64,000 bases of DNA from the NCBI GenBank assembly GCA_964017235.1, contig OZ024930.1, forward strand, positions 157,418,221 through 157,482,220, read 5' to 3'. The notes under the pieces were generated by a model, which had not been told where the DNA came from, ran no database searches, and saw nothing but the letters and a program-made list of their open reading frames with translations. The translations under genes were made by a program, and so were the position numbers. Source of the DNA: Sabellastarte sp. h YS-2021. Its lineage: Eukaryota; Annelida; Polychaeta; Sabellida; Sabellidae. How positions within the stretch are numbered: position 1 is the stretch's first letter; each line of letters opens with the position of its first letter. Positions 47,001-57,629 of the stretch are shown here, one piece after another.

Positions 47001-48550
47001 GGGACTTGGGAGTCGAAAATTTACAAATAACCATATGTCACATCTACGTTTAAACTTGTAAGAATATGGCCTTTGTTTTTGCTATCGTGAATTTGCAGTA
47101 GTTATAACCGGGTATCTTTCGTCAATGTACTTTCAGCATCCAGGCTATGTTGATGACCAAACCATTGGTTTTCCAAATGACATTGCACTTCTAGAGCTGA
47201 CATATCCAGTGAACATAAGCAGTAATCCATTCATTGACACTGTCACTATAGATGATGGGGAATCCAACGAGACATTGAGTCAGTGTTATATAACTGGATG
47301 GGGGCGATTATGCTGTAAGAGCATATACATACTCCAATCTATGAAAAAAAATCACAGTTAATCACCTTTAAAAACCTTTGGCATATCTCATGTGGTAACA
47401 GGTAATTGGCTTTACCTCAGTGTACTTTTATTAAAGGAATATATATTTCTACCAGGGCTGATGAAAATATTTTTTTTATTGTGTACATCAATATTTTATA
47501 TGGTGCACCATTGTGTTAATCATTGCAATACATAGCAATAAATATAATTGTCAGCAAACACCATATATACCAAATGGAAAAGAATAGCGGTATATTGATA
47601 CACTATAAATACTATACAATGTAAATTCTTGACAGTAAAGCCAGTTTATCTGGAGATGTGTAATAACTGGTTATTTGCCGATCCACTTCAGTCATACACA
47701 TGTAAACCATCTGCAGTACTTCAACAGTATCTCTCTTGTAGCTGCTTGCTCACTGGCTGAGATTTTACAAGAAGCAAGTATGAATGTGATCACAGAAGAT
47801 GAATGCTTCCAGCTTTGGACTGAAATCATTGACACTGAAATTAGGGAATTCCACATTTGTATTCTTGATGAAGAAGAATATATCAAATCTTCATGCAGTG
47901 TAAGTATCTTGTCATTGAAGGAAAGTTGTATGTCATATTGTGTTGACATTTTGTAGTACTACGCAAACTGTTTGCCTGTGATACTTACATTAGTGTCAAA
48001 AAATGTCAAATGGTGCACACTCACATACAAAAAATAGGTTTATACTTAACAATTTGACCTATAAACTGTATAACATCAGTCTGTTTGTTACTTTCAAGAA
48101 ATTTGCAGCTCGCATTGTTTCCAGCATGGGTGCTATTGTCTAATCTAATTTCTATACACGTTGCTTAATCTCCTTGCTAGTAGATTCTAAAGCACATAAG
48201 ATAAAGGTATTGCTTCAAAGTCACTTATAGCCATAAGATATGGACAGGTCCTTAACCAATATTTTTATTTTGCCCCAATATTTCGATGCTCTTAACACCA
48301 CCAACTTGGATTCCCCATCTGACAATCTCTATCACATCTATCAGCATGTAGGTTGAGTTTCTGACTTCAGGGGGACAGTGGAGGTCCACTAGTATGCAGA
48401 CGTGGGGATGAAGAGGCATGGACTTTGTTTGGTATTGGTTCCTGGGGTCAGGATGGATGTCCAGCTGATGTGCCTGATGTCTACACACTGGTATCCTACC
48501 ACAGGGAGTGGCTGTGTTACTGGACAAATGGACAAGTGGGCTGTGACTAA
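44100..48550 (+). CDS. Secreted chymotrypsin-like serine protease (S1A), five exons
   Basis: Exons 44100-44314, 44890-44980, 47137-47314, 47742-47899 and 48371-48550 join in frame to 273 residues. All introns are GT-AG. I chose the Met at 44100 because it directly starts a signal peptide (residues 1-18, [18 protein letters not shown]); in-frame Mets at 44016 and 44064 would bury it. IVGG begins at residue 23. The catalytic triad is His64 (ITAAHC), Asp117 (NDIALL) and Ser217 (GDSGGP). The His-loop disulfide pair C49/C65 is present. The S1 pocket reads Ser at 189 (SSCSGDS), Gly at 216 (SWG) and Asp at 226 (PDVY, chymotrypsin numbering), unlike trypsin's Asp189. The residue before IVGG is Phe, not Arg/Lys. 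A few residues usual before HPGY are absent at the exon 2/3 join. Probably an extracellular digestive or defence protease. Confidence 0.9.
45308..45420 (+). repeat. Decayed SINE fragment in protease intron 2
   Basis: GGGGGAACAGGGTGGTAG...CTCTAACCTCTGAAG...GTTGAGTCCTAGCCTGGCC matches the tRNA-like head of the S-family SINEs in degraded form. The tail is lost. Confidence 0.5.
45508..45615 (+). pseudogene. 5S rRNA-derived sequence (pseudogene or SINE3-like head)
   Basis: GGTTAAGCAGGAATGGGCTAAGTCAGTACTTGGATAGGGGACC...GGTATTGGGTG follows the 3' two thirds of eukaryotic 5S rRNA: the loop A/box C region GTTAAGC..., the GTTAGTACTTGGATGGG core and the ...ACCGGGTG end. Several substitutions are present and the 5' third is only faint (GTACCCATCTTTTCACAG...). 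It is single copy within an intron, so it is a pseudogene or a 5S-derived SINE, not a working 5S gene. Confidence 0.65.
46036..46253 (+). mobile_element. tRNA-derived SINE (family S1) with B-box deletion, protease intron 2
   Basis: The A box TGGCAGAGTGG and the full body and AAATA tail are present, but the stretch after GAGGCCGGGG jumps straight to CCTTAAGTGGG, so the TTCGATCCC B box is deleted. The copy could not be transcribed by Pol III. Confidence 0.88.
46305..46520. repeat. GC-rich repeat with hairpins (GGCCCAAC motifs)
   Basis: Contains the hairpin GTCCCTTT-CA-AAAGGGAC (46317-46334) and paired words GTTGGGCC and GGCCCAAC (near 46464-46484). Its left motif AAGCGTCCCTTTC matches the right-end hairpin of the H3 element at 4495. 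It is probably an end of a related non-autonomous element. Confidence 0.4.
46555..46880 (-). pseudogene. Endonuclease-domain scrap of a non-LTR retrotransposon
   Basis: Frames on the minus strand combine [10 protein letters not shown] (the GDFN motif of AP-type endonucleases, GNFN here) with [18 protein letters not shown] and [15 protein letters not shown] (the SDH motif region, SNH here). This is the C-terminal half of a CR1/Jockey-type endonuclease. Frameshifts break it, and no RT follows. Confidence 0.65.
46932..46990 (-). repeat. SINE tail fragment (family S2)
   Basis: GTTGGGGTTTCGTCCTGTTCAACAGCCAGGGTCATTTTG is the 3' body and tail of the S2 SINE in reverse orientation. The head is missing. 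Confidence 0.5.
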
Positions 48551-48604
48551 TTGGATGATTTATATCACCATCACCATTTGGTTCATTTATGAAAATGAAA
48601 ACAA

Positions 48605-48610
48605 TTTATT
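48605..48610 (-). terminator. Polyadenylation signal of the C45 hydrolase gene
   Basis: TTTATT on the plus strand is AATAAA on the minus strand, 216 bp downstream of the stop codon of the minus-strand gene and only 55 bp beyond the stop of the plus-strand protease gene. The 3' UTRs of the two genes therefore probably overlap. Confidence 0.5.
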
Positions 48611-48825
48611 GTGCTGATATATTATATAAATGTAATAATTAAAAAGAGTGATGCGATTAAAGAAAACCATCTTTGTTATAATCTGGTAGTCCTGAAGCTT
48701 TTTTCAAGCAACAGACAGTTTTGAATGAGCTTAAGCTACAGGTACCATGAAAGTGCTATTTTTAAACTTGCACAATTGAAACAGTGTCTTGTAAAGTTTA
48801 TAGATCATACGTAAGTCAGGAGACT

Positions 48826-51800
48826 TCACGTTTGTTTAGAAAGTAAGCAGGTGAAAGGTATAAGATCAGGCTGACTACTTTGTGGATTAGAGGTGTACAC
48901 AGCCAACACTTTCTCTCTTAGGTTGAAATTCACTGCAATAATAAAACAAGCAATAATTCTGTTAAGAATATACGAAGAAATTGCCTGTATCACATAAGTG
49001 TATTATATTATCTGCACTTTTAAGATGTTTTCATAGTCAACATATATGACATAAGTGATGTACCTGTAAAGGTTGTGGCCAATGTATCTGGGGGATCCCC
49101 TGTTCGATAAACTGGCAAACTCTTTTCTGTATCATCACCCAAGATTTGTAAGACATCTGTCAAGGTTTTGGGTTTTCCATTTTTCTTCAAAATATCAGAT
49201 ATTCTCATCATCCGTGACTGTGTGCTAATGTCAGGCAAATAGTCAATTTGAGCACGTTTATATCTGTCAAATCATATAATTCATCTTTTACTTCTGCATA
49301 AACTTATTGCTTGCAATTAATTCATAAATTGACACATGATATAAACTTTTAATGACCTTTTGCAACGATTGAATCAGAAATTCACTCAAGAGCTGAACAA
49401 ATTGATTGTGTAGCCACTTTGTCTGATTATTTGTTTCTCAGAAAAAAGCATTTGTCATCCAGTTTTGTTGACGTGTAGTTCTGGCTCAGTATTGTAGGAC
49501 TGCTCAGGAAAGATGTCCTAACTTTAAAAAATCTGATAGAACTGGAGCAGAAAAGAGCTAAAAAGCGCCAAAAGGCAGGAAAATTGAAATGCTTTCAAAC
49601 TCTGGGGATCAGACAAGAAACTATCTAATTTATCTGGGAACCTGTCTGGCTGACCTTCGAGTCCCCAGGGCTTTTGATCCACACTATTTTAATACCATTT
49701 CAGTATGTATAGAAAAATCGCCCCTACAGTGTGACAGATTCATATCCATGTACCCTGCACAACAGTCAGACATGATCAGCATACAGTTGCTCCATTTCAT
49801 CGACTTAGTCAGGGCCAATAACTTCCCAACACAATTTTAATATGATTGGTCATAACACAGCGGTAAGATTGGAGATGCTGGTGATAGGATAGCTTTTGAG
49901 TGAGTCTTGATCTCTGATATTTGACTTAATGACATTACGATAAGTACAGCTGAAGATCTTGACTTTAGAGGTTAGGAAGCAAACTTTTCCAAAAATATTA
50001 AAGATGTTAAACTTTCTCCCAAGTTTTAACAGTATTATCATTTTGCTTCACGACTTGTAAGATCACAAAATTTTGGTCTTAAGAATGAAGTGTCGGGACC
50101 AAAGTAGTACATATGGAACCACCAGCTAAACTTCAATTGTCATTAATTTGCATACAGTCAGCACTTTTTATGATTAATGGATAAAATAAGATAATCATAC
50201 TCGTTAAAGTGGAAATCAACATTATTTTCCTTGATGTCACTCTTGTCATAACATGTATGTCCATCTGAACTATAGAACTCTATATTAGCCATTGTAACGT
50301 TTCCATCAACATTTTGAGCGAAGTTGTTGCTTCCACCAGATGCAAAACCTGTGCCATAATAAATATTTGTAAAATATAACATGTGTGAGGCACTTAAATT
50401 ACAGTTAAAATGTTAGTCCAATTAAAATTACAAAAACTGATATGCTGTATGTAGAAATACCTCACCTGCTCCTTTGCAGGCTCTTGCTATGGCTTCATCT
50501 ATATTGGCTGCAGAAAGCATGGCTCTGTCAAGTACCTTTCTTGCTGTTGATTTAAATTTAAACACACTTTTACCAGAATTTATTTTGTAAGAATACAAAA
50601 TGAAAAAAGACCATTCTTTGTTAAGATACCCATATAACAATAAGTTCTGTTTTCGCTTTTATAAGTTTAAGGTCATCTCACTATGTAACAGTTGATAATT
50701 ATACAACAAACAATGGAATTCACTGACTTACGTATCCCCTTGGTGTTAACATGCTTTGGTAGGAGGAAGTTTTCAGTCATAGCCAGACCATGCATGTTGA
50801 AACCTGTCTGTCCACCTGCTAATATCCCTGCAAATTTCAAGTCGCTTTTCAGTGAGGTAACATGTGTTTATTAGTACTTTTCTTGATAGAATTTTTAGGT
50901 TTTATATATTTTTTAATGTAATATATCAGTGACTTTACGATAGTATGGAATTTTAAGCACCAAATGCTGTGGTAAATACTCACTGAAACTGAGAACACTA
51001 CCCTTTTCATTGCTTCTAGATAATCCTGCCAAAGTGACAAGTAACTATACAAATAATTGGTGTACCACAAGCACATCCTGTCGATGGAAATGTCAATGAA
51101 ATTGCTGAGTGAAACATAACCAAGTGGAGTAATAAGTAATTTTCAAAAAGGTTTAATTTGTGTCAGGTTGAATTGTATAATGCATGTCAACATCATGGTA
51201 GACTTTACTTATGGCAATTGCCATTAAACTCAACTGGTTCAAGCAGACATGTAGTTCAAGTACCGTATTTACAAATGGGATTAGCAAAAGATCAGCGAAA
51301 AAATAGCTTAAGTGAATCCAAAATTTGGATTAGGATTAAGACTTGTATTCACTGAGAAGCTAAACTAATTTTTGATCAACTTTATTCCACCCAAGAAAAT
51401 GGGTTATTATTATATATCCCTTAATCTGCTGCATTTAATCCAAAATTAGTTTAACTTTGTGAATATCGATTTAATCCAAAGATTAATTAAGCCATTTTAT
51501 ATGAAAGTTAAGCTAATTTTTTGCTTAACTTAATCCGCTTTGTGAATATGGGCCCAAGTCTCATGTAGGCTTGGGTTTCTCAGAAAGTCTTACCTGCATA
51601 ACAAAATGCAAAGATGGCTTCTTGCTTTGGTTTGGCTGGATCTGGAAAGATGTGAGCACACAGCCAAACACCAGTTTGCCCCACAATCATGTCTTCATTG
51701 TGAGCCAGTACAGCAGTGTCTTCAGTATGAAGAAACACTGTGCTACAGCCCTCGCCAGACCCATGACTCCCACTTAGTAATGTTATTTCCTGACCACAGT

Positions 51801-54800
51801 TCAGCAGGAAGATCTGAAGTCAAACATTAACTGACTGTACAAGATAAACAGGTGGATTAGCAATGTCGCCAATATGATCTGTAGGTGTATTTCTTGATTA
51901 AAAATATATGGTTATTTAAAAGTGTTAATGTTTTGTTTCCTTGCACAGATTTTTATGGAATCTTTCAGAATTCTGCAGAACAGAGATTATTGGCAATCTT
52001 TATGCTGTGCTTACTGTTCTGAGCCAGAATATTGATTTGTTATTTAAATGAATATTAATAAACAATATCAATGGTTCAGAACATGGTACATAGTTTGAAG
52101 TACTGTATTTATTAATTTACTTTCTTATTTCTCCTACTATAAAACAAAAAAGTTGCTTTGTACCTGCATGAAATCTGTACCAGAGCCCTCAGCAATGCCT
52201 GTCATTTCCTCTATGTACTGAGGATATGTCTCCCTGGCGCTTTCCAGAAGTTCCTGGCATGCCTTCCTCCCATACCCAGTCTCATAGAAAGGACGCAAAA
52301 CTCTCTGGAATTGCCCGGATGTGTCATCAAGTGTATGTTTGATTTCTTTCTTTAAATCTTTACCCTTCGCAATTCAACAGAAAAATTCATGCATTAGAGC
52401 CAGTGTGGTAATGAAAAAAGAACACTTCAGGGTCATCTTAAAATTAACATGTGAACTTGGTTTAATAGATAGCTTATTGATCCAATAACAATCAATACAA
52501 GTCAATGTGCCCAAGTAATGATACAAGTACATCCAAAATATCTGAATGCAATTATGAATACATTTCACTCAGTAAAATAGTATGAACAATTTAGAAAGTA
52601 TTCAAGTACATTTTAAAAGTTTTATGGGGGTATTAAAAGTAAGGAAAATAATATAACCATATAAGTTTTAAACACGGCTTGAAGTCTGGCACTGGAAATC
52701 TGGAACGTTATATTCTTATCCCCCAGAAGTACAAAATTGCATCCGGATATTCTTTACTAAAACCCAAGTGTGCAATGGAGGAAAATAATAAAAAAATAAT
52801 ATGTTTCAAGAGTATCCACAAACCTGTCAGTTTCTTTATAAAAATAGCCACCAATATATAACTTATACAGTGAATTATGCACACTTTTGAAAGTTACTTC
52901 ATTATTCACATTTCAGTATAGATACATCAACTCATTAAAGGGCCACTGCAACCAAATTTACCAAGTATATTTTTCAGATGAAAAACACAGAGTGTTATTC
53001 ATACAACACTACTGACATAAATAATCAAGCCAGAAAACACCCAGTTGTTTATTATCAGTACTTTTATCTGTTGAAATGTATGTTTCTGCTACAGGCCGGG
53101 AGAAATTAGGTCAGGTTACTGCTTCTGTGCACAGGTCATTAACAGAAGATGTACTGGCTTTTCTGTTGTTTATGTATGTAGAGATAAGTTGATTTGTCAG
53201 TGTATTCTCTTGATTTTACATTTATTTGGAACTCTTTTGGTATACTTAAAGGGCCATTGCAACCCAAAAAACTATTTTCTCAGTATTTGGAGTTCTAGAT
53301 AAACCAATTGAGGAAAAATACAGATGTATACTGCATACAGACAGTTTGTAAGATGGTGCAGGGGATATCTAGGGAAAAAACAGTCCATCTCCCTTCTTGT
53401 GTTACAGCTATCATTAGGGAAAAATTTAATTCTCCTGACTTTCTTGGATTCAAATATTCACAAACATGAAAACTTCAAATTGACAGTTTTAGATGGACAC
53501 ATGTTTTATTATACATTAACATTGTGTTGGTGATATAAACCAAAGGTTTTTTTACATAAACAAAAACAAATTAGCTGTGAGATGTTTTCTTTTCATGATA
53601 TTCATTGTTACAATAGTTTTCATAAATCTAAAGTGACTGACTGTTTTAATCAATTGTGAGATCATTGCTTGTATAGCTTTTATGCTCCAAATTGCAAAGA
53701 CTAGTCTGTGTGGCTATCAGTCAATTACAATTCATCTTCCTGCTGCTTTTTAACTGCTATGACTTATTTAATAATTTTGTTTCTTTAAAACTTTTTTAAT
53801 GAATAAAGACACATGCATATGTGTATTTCTTTAAAACTGTTTTGATGAATAAAGACACATGCATATGTGAAGCCCAATCCATGAAATTGTCCATTTTGTG
53901 AGCCTTAGTCAAATAAGACATATGAAAATCCCATGAAAATATGCAAAAAAATAAAAATTACAGTGAATTGTGAATAATAAACACTGAAGACACTGTTCTA
54001 ATACTGTTCATATGCAAAAAATATATGCTTTAATGTATAGCTGATGCTTGAGTTAAAAAGAGACATGTTTTATTTAAATTAATAAAATGCCTAATTGTAA
54101 GAATTATGTCTGTTTCGTGCAAATCTAGAACTATGATTATCAATTTCTGTGGTAAAATAGGATTTTTTTTTGCATAAACATTTGAATGTAAAGTGTAAGT
54201 TAATGTTCACAGTAACAGTGAAGCAATATAATACTTTTATGCATGAAACTTTCTTTTTTCATACATGGTACTGCCTATTTATGGATGGGCAAGCAAAAAC
54301 TGGACATATTGGCTATTTGTGATCATTATATGACTTTAAAATGGCTGCAAAAACTGGTCCGTATATTGCAGATGCTGAACATAAAGATAATTCCAGATAA
54401 TGATGCTATAAATGCTTTGTAATTTAAGAAAACACAAGGCTTTTAGACTCCAAAATACTACACACACACTGTTTTTATACTGATGAATGAATACAGGAGA
54501 TGAGTTGTGTTCATGTGATGACCTGTGTACACGTGATCCAGAGGTTAAATGTTCTGTGAGGCAGATTTCTGCAGGAAAGCTAAACAAAAGCATTTTTTGT
54601 GGCTTTCCCAGTGGTTGTGTGTATATTTATCTACTGGATTGGGTACTACACGGGTGGTCATTAAGATAAATGGTCACGGAGATAAACAGTCTTCAAAGTT
54701 TTCAAATTTAAATAATGTAAATATAAAAAGCGCAGAAACTAAACAACAAAATAGACTAAAACAATGCTTTCCATGATTTTGGTTTGTTTTATATTGTTGT

Positions 54801-56425
54801 TTAAACATTTTAACTGTTTTTATGTGGGTATTTATGAGGACCGTTTATCTCTGTGACCGTTTATCTTAATGACCACCTGTGTATGTGTTTTGATGTACTT
54901 ATACTGAGAAAATAGTTTTTTGGTTGCAGTGGCCCTTTAACCAATGTAATAAAAGAGTAATTAGTTCTGTCAAGTAGAGGATGGTTTGTATTTTTGTAGT
55001 GTTTGTTTTCTTCTTGGTTTTCCTGGGTTGTCTACTTGACAACTGGTTGAATTCAAATAAAATATATAAGATGTAATTTTCAACAAATAATTCTTTATCT
55101 AAACAAAGTTGTTTTTCACAAAAACGTTACAAAGTCTTTTGATGGTGCCTCAGTTGTAATCCTGCTCTTTTCACTATTCTGGTCAAAAGTCTCTCTGGTG
55201 AAAAATCCTGCTCTCTCTAGCTAAACTGGCTCTTTTTATAACAAACTGTGGAATGTAAGCCCTGAGTCAGAAACATTTCTCTCTCTGGAATGCTACAGGA
55301 ACTAATGGTCACATAATTCAGTAAAATGTCCAAATACGGAAGTCACATGATCAAGGATTTTAGTAATTTAGTAAATTCTTATATACATTTTGGTCATGTG
55401 ACAAAACGTTGCCTAAAAAGGATCCATAAGGGGTCATGTGACCCGTCTTCATGAAATGCAAGGTAACCATGTGACCAAGAAATAAGAACTGGTGGTGGTC
55501 ATGTGATCTATTATCTAAGAGTTTTGCAGATAACAGTACCTAATATGGAGGGTCATGTGACTAGCAGGGAATTATGGGAAAGACTGGTTCTTAAGCTTGA
55601 GAATACCATGTGACCACATATTTTACCAAACTCATCTAAAAATGTGGGAAGTTGTTCTTGTGTCTCGATTCCTAAGCTATGAAGCAATGCTTCTCATTCC
55701 TTGTATTTGTATAACCTTCTAACTTATATAAAAATGACCAGAGTTCTATTTAATATTGTAACAAAATGTAAACTTTAATTACTGGAACTAAGAATAAGTA
55801 ATTGCAATGCATCATATAAAACACTGATTGTTATAACATATGAACCCTTGATTAATAACTACATTTGTATCCAACTGTTTACATAGAACAACTTGTCATA
55901 ATATTTCTGTACTAAATATTGACCATGGATTTTAGATGTACTGGCTTATTTCTTTAATTTAATTTACAAATTAATTATTCTGATTGCTTATGTTAATAGA
56001 AGCCATTTAATTAACATCAATCTATGACAAGTCTTATAAACACAGCATATTTAGGATAGCATGATATTTAACAACACTGAGAGTGTGCTGTGAATGACAG
56101 CAAGCAAATGAACTTCATGCTAACCCTAACACAAACTAAGCACAAACAGAAGAGAGATGTTTGTATAAATGGTAATGCATGGATCTTACATAAAGATAAA
56201 AACTATTTTGACATCTACTGTATATCATAAGTATACTTATGATGTTTTAAAGTATTTCAGATCTATGTTTCACTGATTAATTTTACCAAGATTAATTAAA
56301 CAATTAATAGTAATTAAAACGATTCTTCTTCTCCCTAATAATTCTGACATATGCTAGTTCCTTACCAAAGTGTATCCAACATCAAAGTGCGTGCCATATG
56401 CTTTTAGTACCTTGATGGTTTCCAT
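48826..56425 (-). CDS. C45-family amidohydrolase/acyltransferase (Tan / isopenicillin-N acyltransferase-like), eight exons
   Basis: Exons, in transcript order: 56425-56366, 52364-52164, 51813-51594, 50827-50732, 50543-50466, 50348-50201, 49263-49064, 48932-48826. All junctions are GT-AG and the phases agree throughout, giving 369 residues, the usual size. The N-terminus has GTHFDVGYTLG (the RGxxYExGxxxG-type motif), followed by TYPQYIEEMTGIAEGSG. IFLLN precedes EGCSTVFLHTEDTAVLAHNED, with the nucleophile Cys110 after Gly109. In this Ntn-hydrolase family the precursor self-cleaves before that Cys. Later family blocks are GFNMHGLAMTEN, PRKVLDRAML, LPVYR and VNFNLREKVLAVYTSNP. Relatives hydrolyse or form amides of small N-acyl amino compounds (insect Tan: beta-alanyl-dopamine); the substrate here is unknown. 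No signal peptide is evident. The start codon follows an in-frame stop. An alternative acceptor (TTATAG) just upstream would allow a further 5' exon. Confidence 0.88.
51285..51560. repeat. AT-rich palindromic repeat in C45 gene intron 3-side region
   Basis: Repeated and inverted words TTAATCCAAA / TTTGGATTA and CTTTGTGAATAT run up to GGGCCC at 51552. It looks like a small MITE or one end of one, in the intron between the exons at 51594 and 50827. No matching left end was located. Confidence 0.35.
52934..54940. mobile_element. TTAA-flanked MITE in C45 intron 1
   Basis: The left end TTAAAGGGCCATTGCAACC (53246) and the right end GGTTGCAGTGGCCCTTTAA (ending 54940) are part of about 42 bp inverted repeats that run into AAAAACTATTTTCTCAGTAT. 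Both are bounded by TTAA, the target site used by piggyBac-type transposases. A second left-end copy, TTAAAGGGCCACTGCAACC, lies at 52934, about 310 bp further out, so an end is duplicated. The interior is AT-rich with no transposase. Confidence 0.7.
54653..54878. mobile_element. 226 bp MITE nested in the TTAA element
   Basis: GGTGGTCATTAAGATAAA (54653) is inverted as TTTATCTTAATGACCACC (ending 54878). The inverted repeats extend to about 40 bp, including GGTCACGGAGATAAAC. It is inserted inside the larger TTAA-flanked MITE and is therefore younger. Confidence 0.75.
55340..55615. promoter_or_regulatory. Cluster of TCATGTGA (M-box/CLEAR-type E-box) motifs
   Basis: Perfect TCATGTGA or TCACATGA motifs at 55343, 55394, 55434, 55499 and 55553, plus CCATGTGA near 55467 and 55606, fall within 275 bp of C45 gene intron 1, about 0.8-1.1 kb downstream of its start codon. 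The spacing is irregular (39-66 bp), with short similar flanks, so the cluster may have arisen from a decayed tandem repeat. MITF/TFE-family factors bind this motif in other animals; activity here is not shown. Confidence 0.4.
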
Positions 56426-56742
56426 TGCCTCTATAATGACAACAATTGTAACAGTTTAAATTGTGTCAGAAAGTTTTTTTTCCTTAACCGTCTGTCTTCT
56501 GACATTTATAACAAGTGTCTAGGCATATGCTGATGTAACGCATTGACAAACAAGAGCATGATAACTTAGCTGATGTTTTTTTGTCATTCCACTTTAAAGC
56601 CCACTTCAGTCGCTATCTCTAGTCGGTAAATAAAGTTAAGAACTTGATGAATTTGTGTAGTCTTGTACTGAATAGTATGTGTCTAACTTGTAGTGGATAA
56701 ACACAAGTCATATAATAAATTCACACGAACTTGTTCCGAGAC

Positions 56743-57462
56743 TACGGAAGAGTATTAGTGCCGCAGAAAAAAAATTTTTTCTTTGAATTGTCGACTTATT
56801 ATCTCAACATGTTGAGATATTAACTCAACATGTTGAGATAATAAGTCGACAATTCAAAGAAAAAATTTTAGTATCTCAACATGTTGAGTTAATATCTCAA
56901 CATGTCGACTTAGTATCCCAACATGTTGAGTTAATATCTCAACATGTTGACTTAGTATCTCAACATGTTGAGTTAGTATCTCAACATGTTGTCTTAGTAT
57001 CTCAACATGTTGAGTTAATATCTAAACATGTTGAGTTAATATCTCAACATGTTGACTTACTATCTCAACATGTTGAGTTAATATCTCAACATGTTGAGTT
57101 AGTATCTCAACATGTTGAGTTAGTATCTCAACATGTCGACTTAGTATCTCAACATGTTGACTTAATATCTCAACATGCTGACTTAGTATCTCAACATGTT
57201 GAGATATTATCTCAACATGTTGACTTAATATCTCAACATATTGACTTAGTATCTCAACATGTTGACTGAATATCTCTACATGTTGACTTAATATCTCAAC
57301 ATATTCACTGTTGTTGAGATAGTAAGTCAACATGTTGAGATATTAACTCAACATGTTGAGATACTAAGTCAACATGTTGAGATATTAACTCAACATGTTG
57401 AGATAATAAGTCGCGTTTCAAAAAAAAAATTTTTTTTTCTGTGGCACTAATACTCTTCCGTA
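56743..57462. mobile_element. 720 bp MITE filled with a 21 bp palindromic tandem repeat
   Basis: The ends TACGGAAGAGTATTAGTGCC and GGCACTAATACTCTTCCGTA are exact inverses, extended by an A/T run to about 35 bp. A 6 bp direct duplication CGAGAC flanks it (56737-56742 and 57463-57468). The interior is about 30 copies of a 21 bp unit, TATCTCAACATGTTGAGTTA with variants, each centred on the palindrome CAACATGTTG. A frame reading EILSQHV repeatedly crosses it (57333-57022, -) and is an artefact of the 21 bp period. Confidence 0.85.
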
Positions 57463-57629
57463 CGAGACCCTCTGAAAAACTACTAGCTGAATACTGAATT
57501 GATGTTCTTCAATTTCATACAAGAAAATCAGTAGTACTGTACTGGTTACTAGCTGAAATGTCAATCAAACGTAGCATTCATCCAATGCATAAGAAAAAAA
57601 CAAAACTGAATCAGAGAGATATTTCAATA

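Noticed and set aside
51571..51830. Two plus-strand frames of 68 and 74 residues
   Set aside because: Antisense shadows of the exon of the C45 hydrolase that carries the catalytic cysteine.
57022..57333. 103-residue frame repeating E-I-L-S-Q-H-V
   Set aside because: Product of a 21 bp (7-codon) palindromic tandem repeat inside a MITE.
56780..57420. CRISPR-like regular repeats
   Set aside because: Units are contiguous with no unique spacers, and the DNA is eukaryotic. All other arrays here are likewise head-to-tail satellites.
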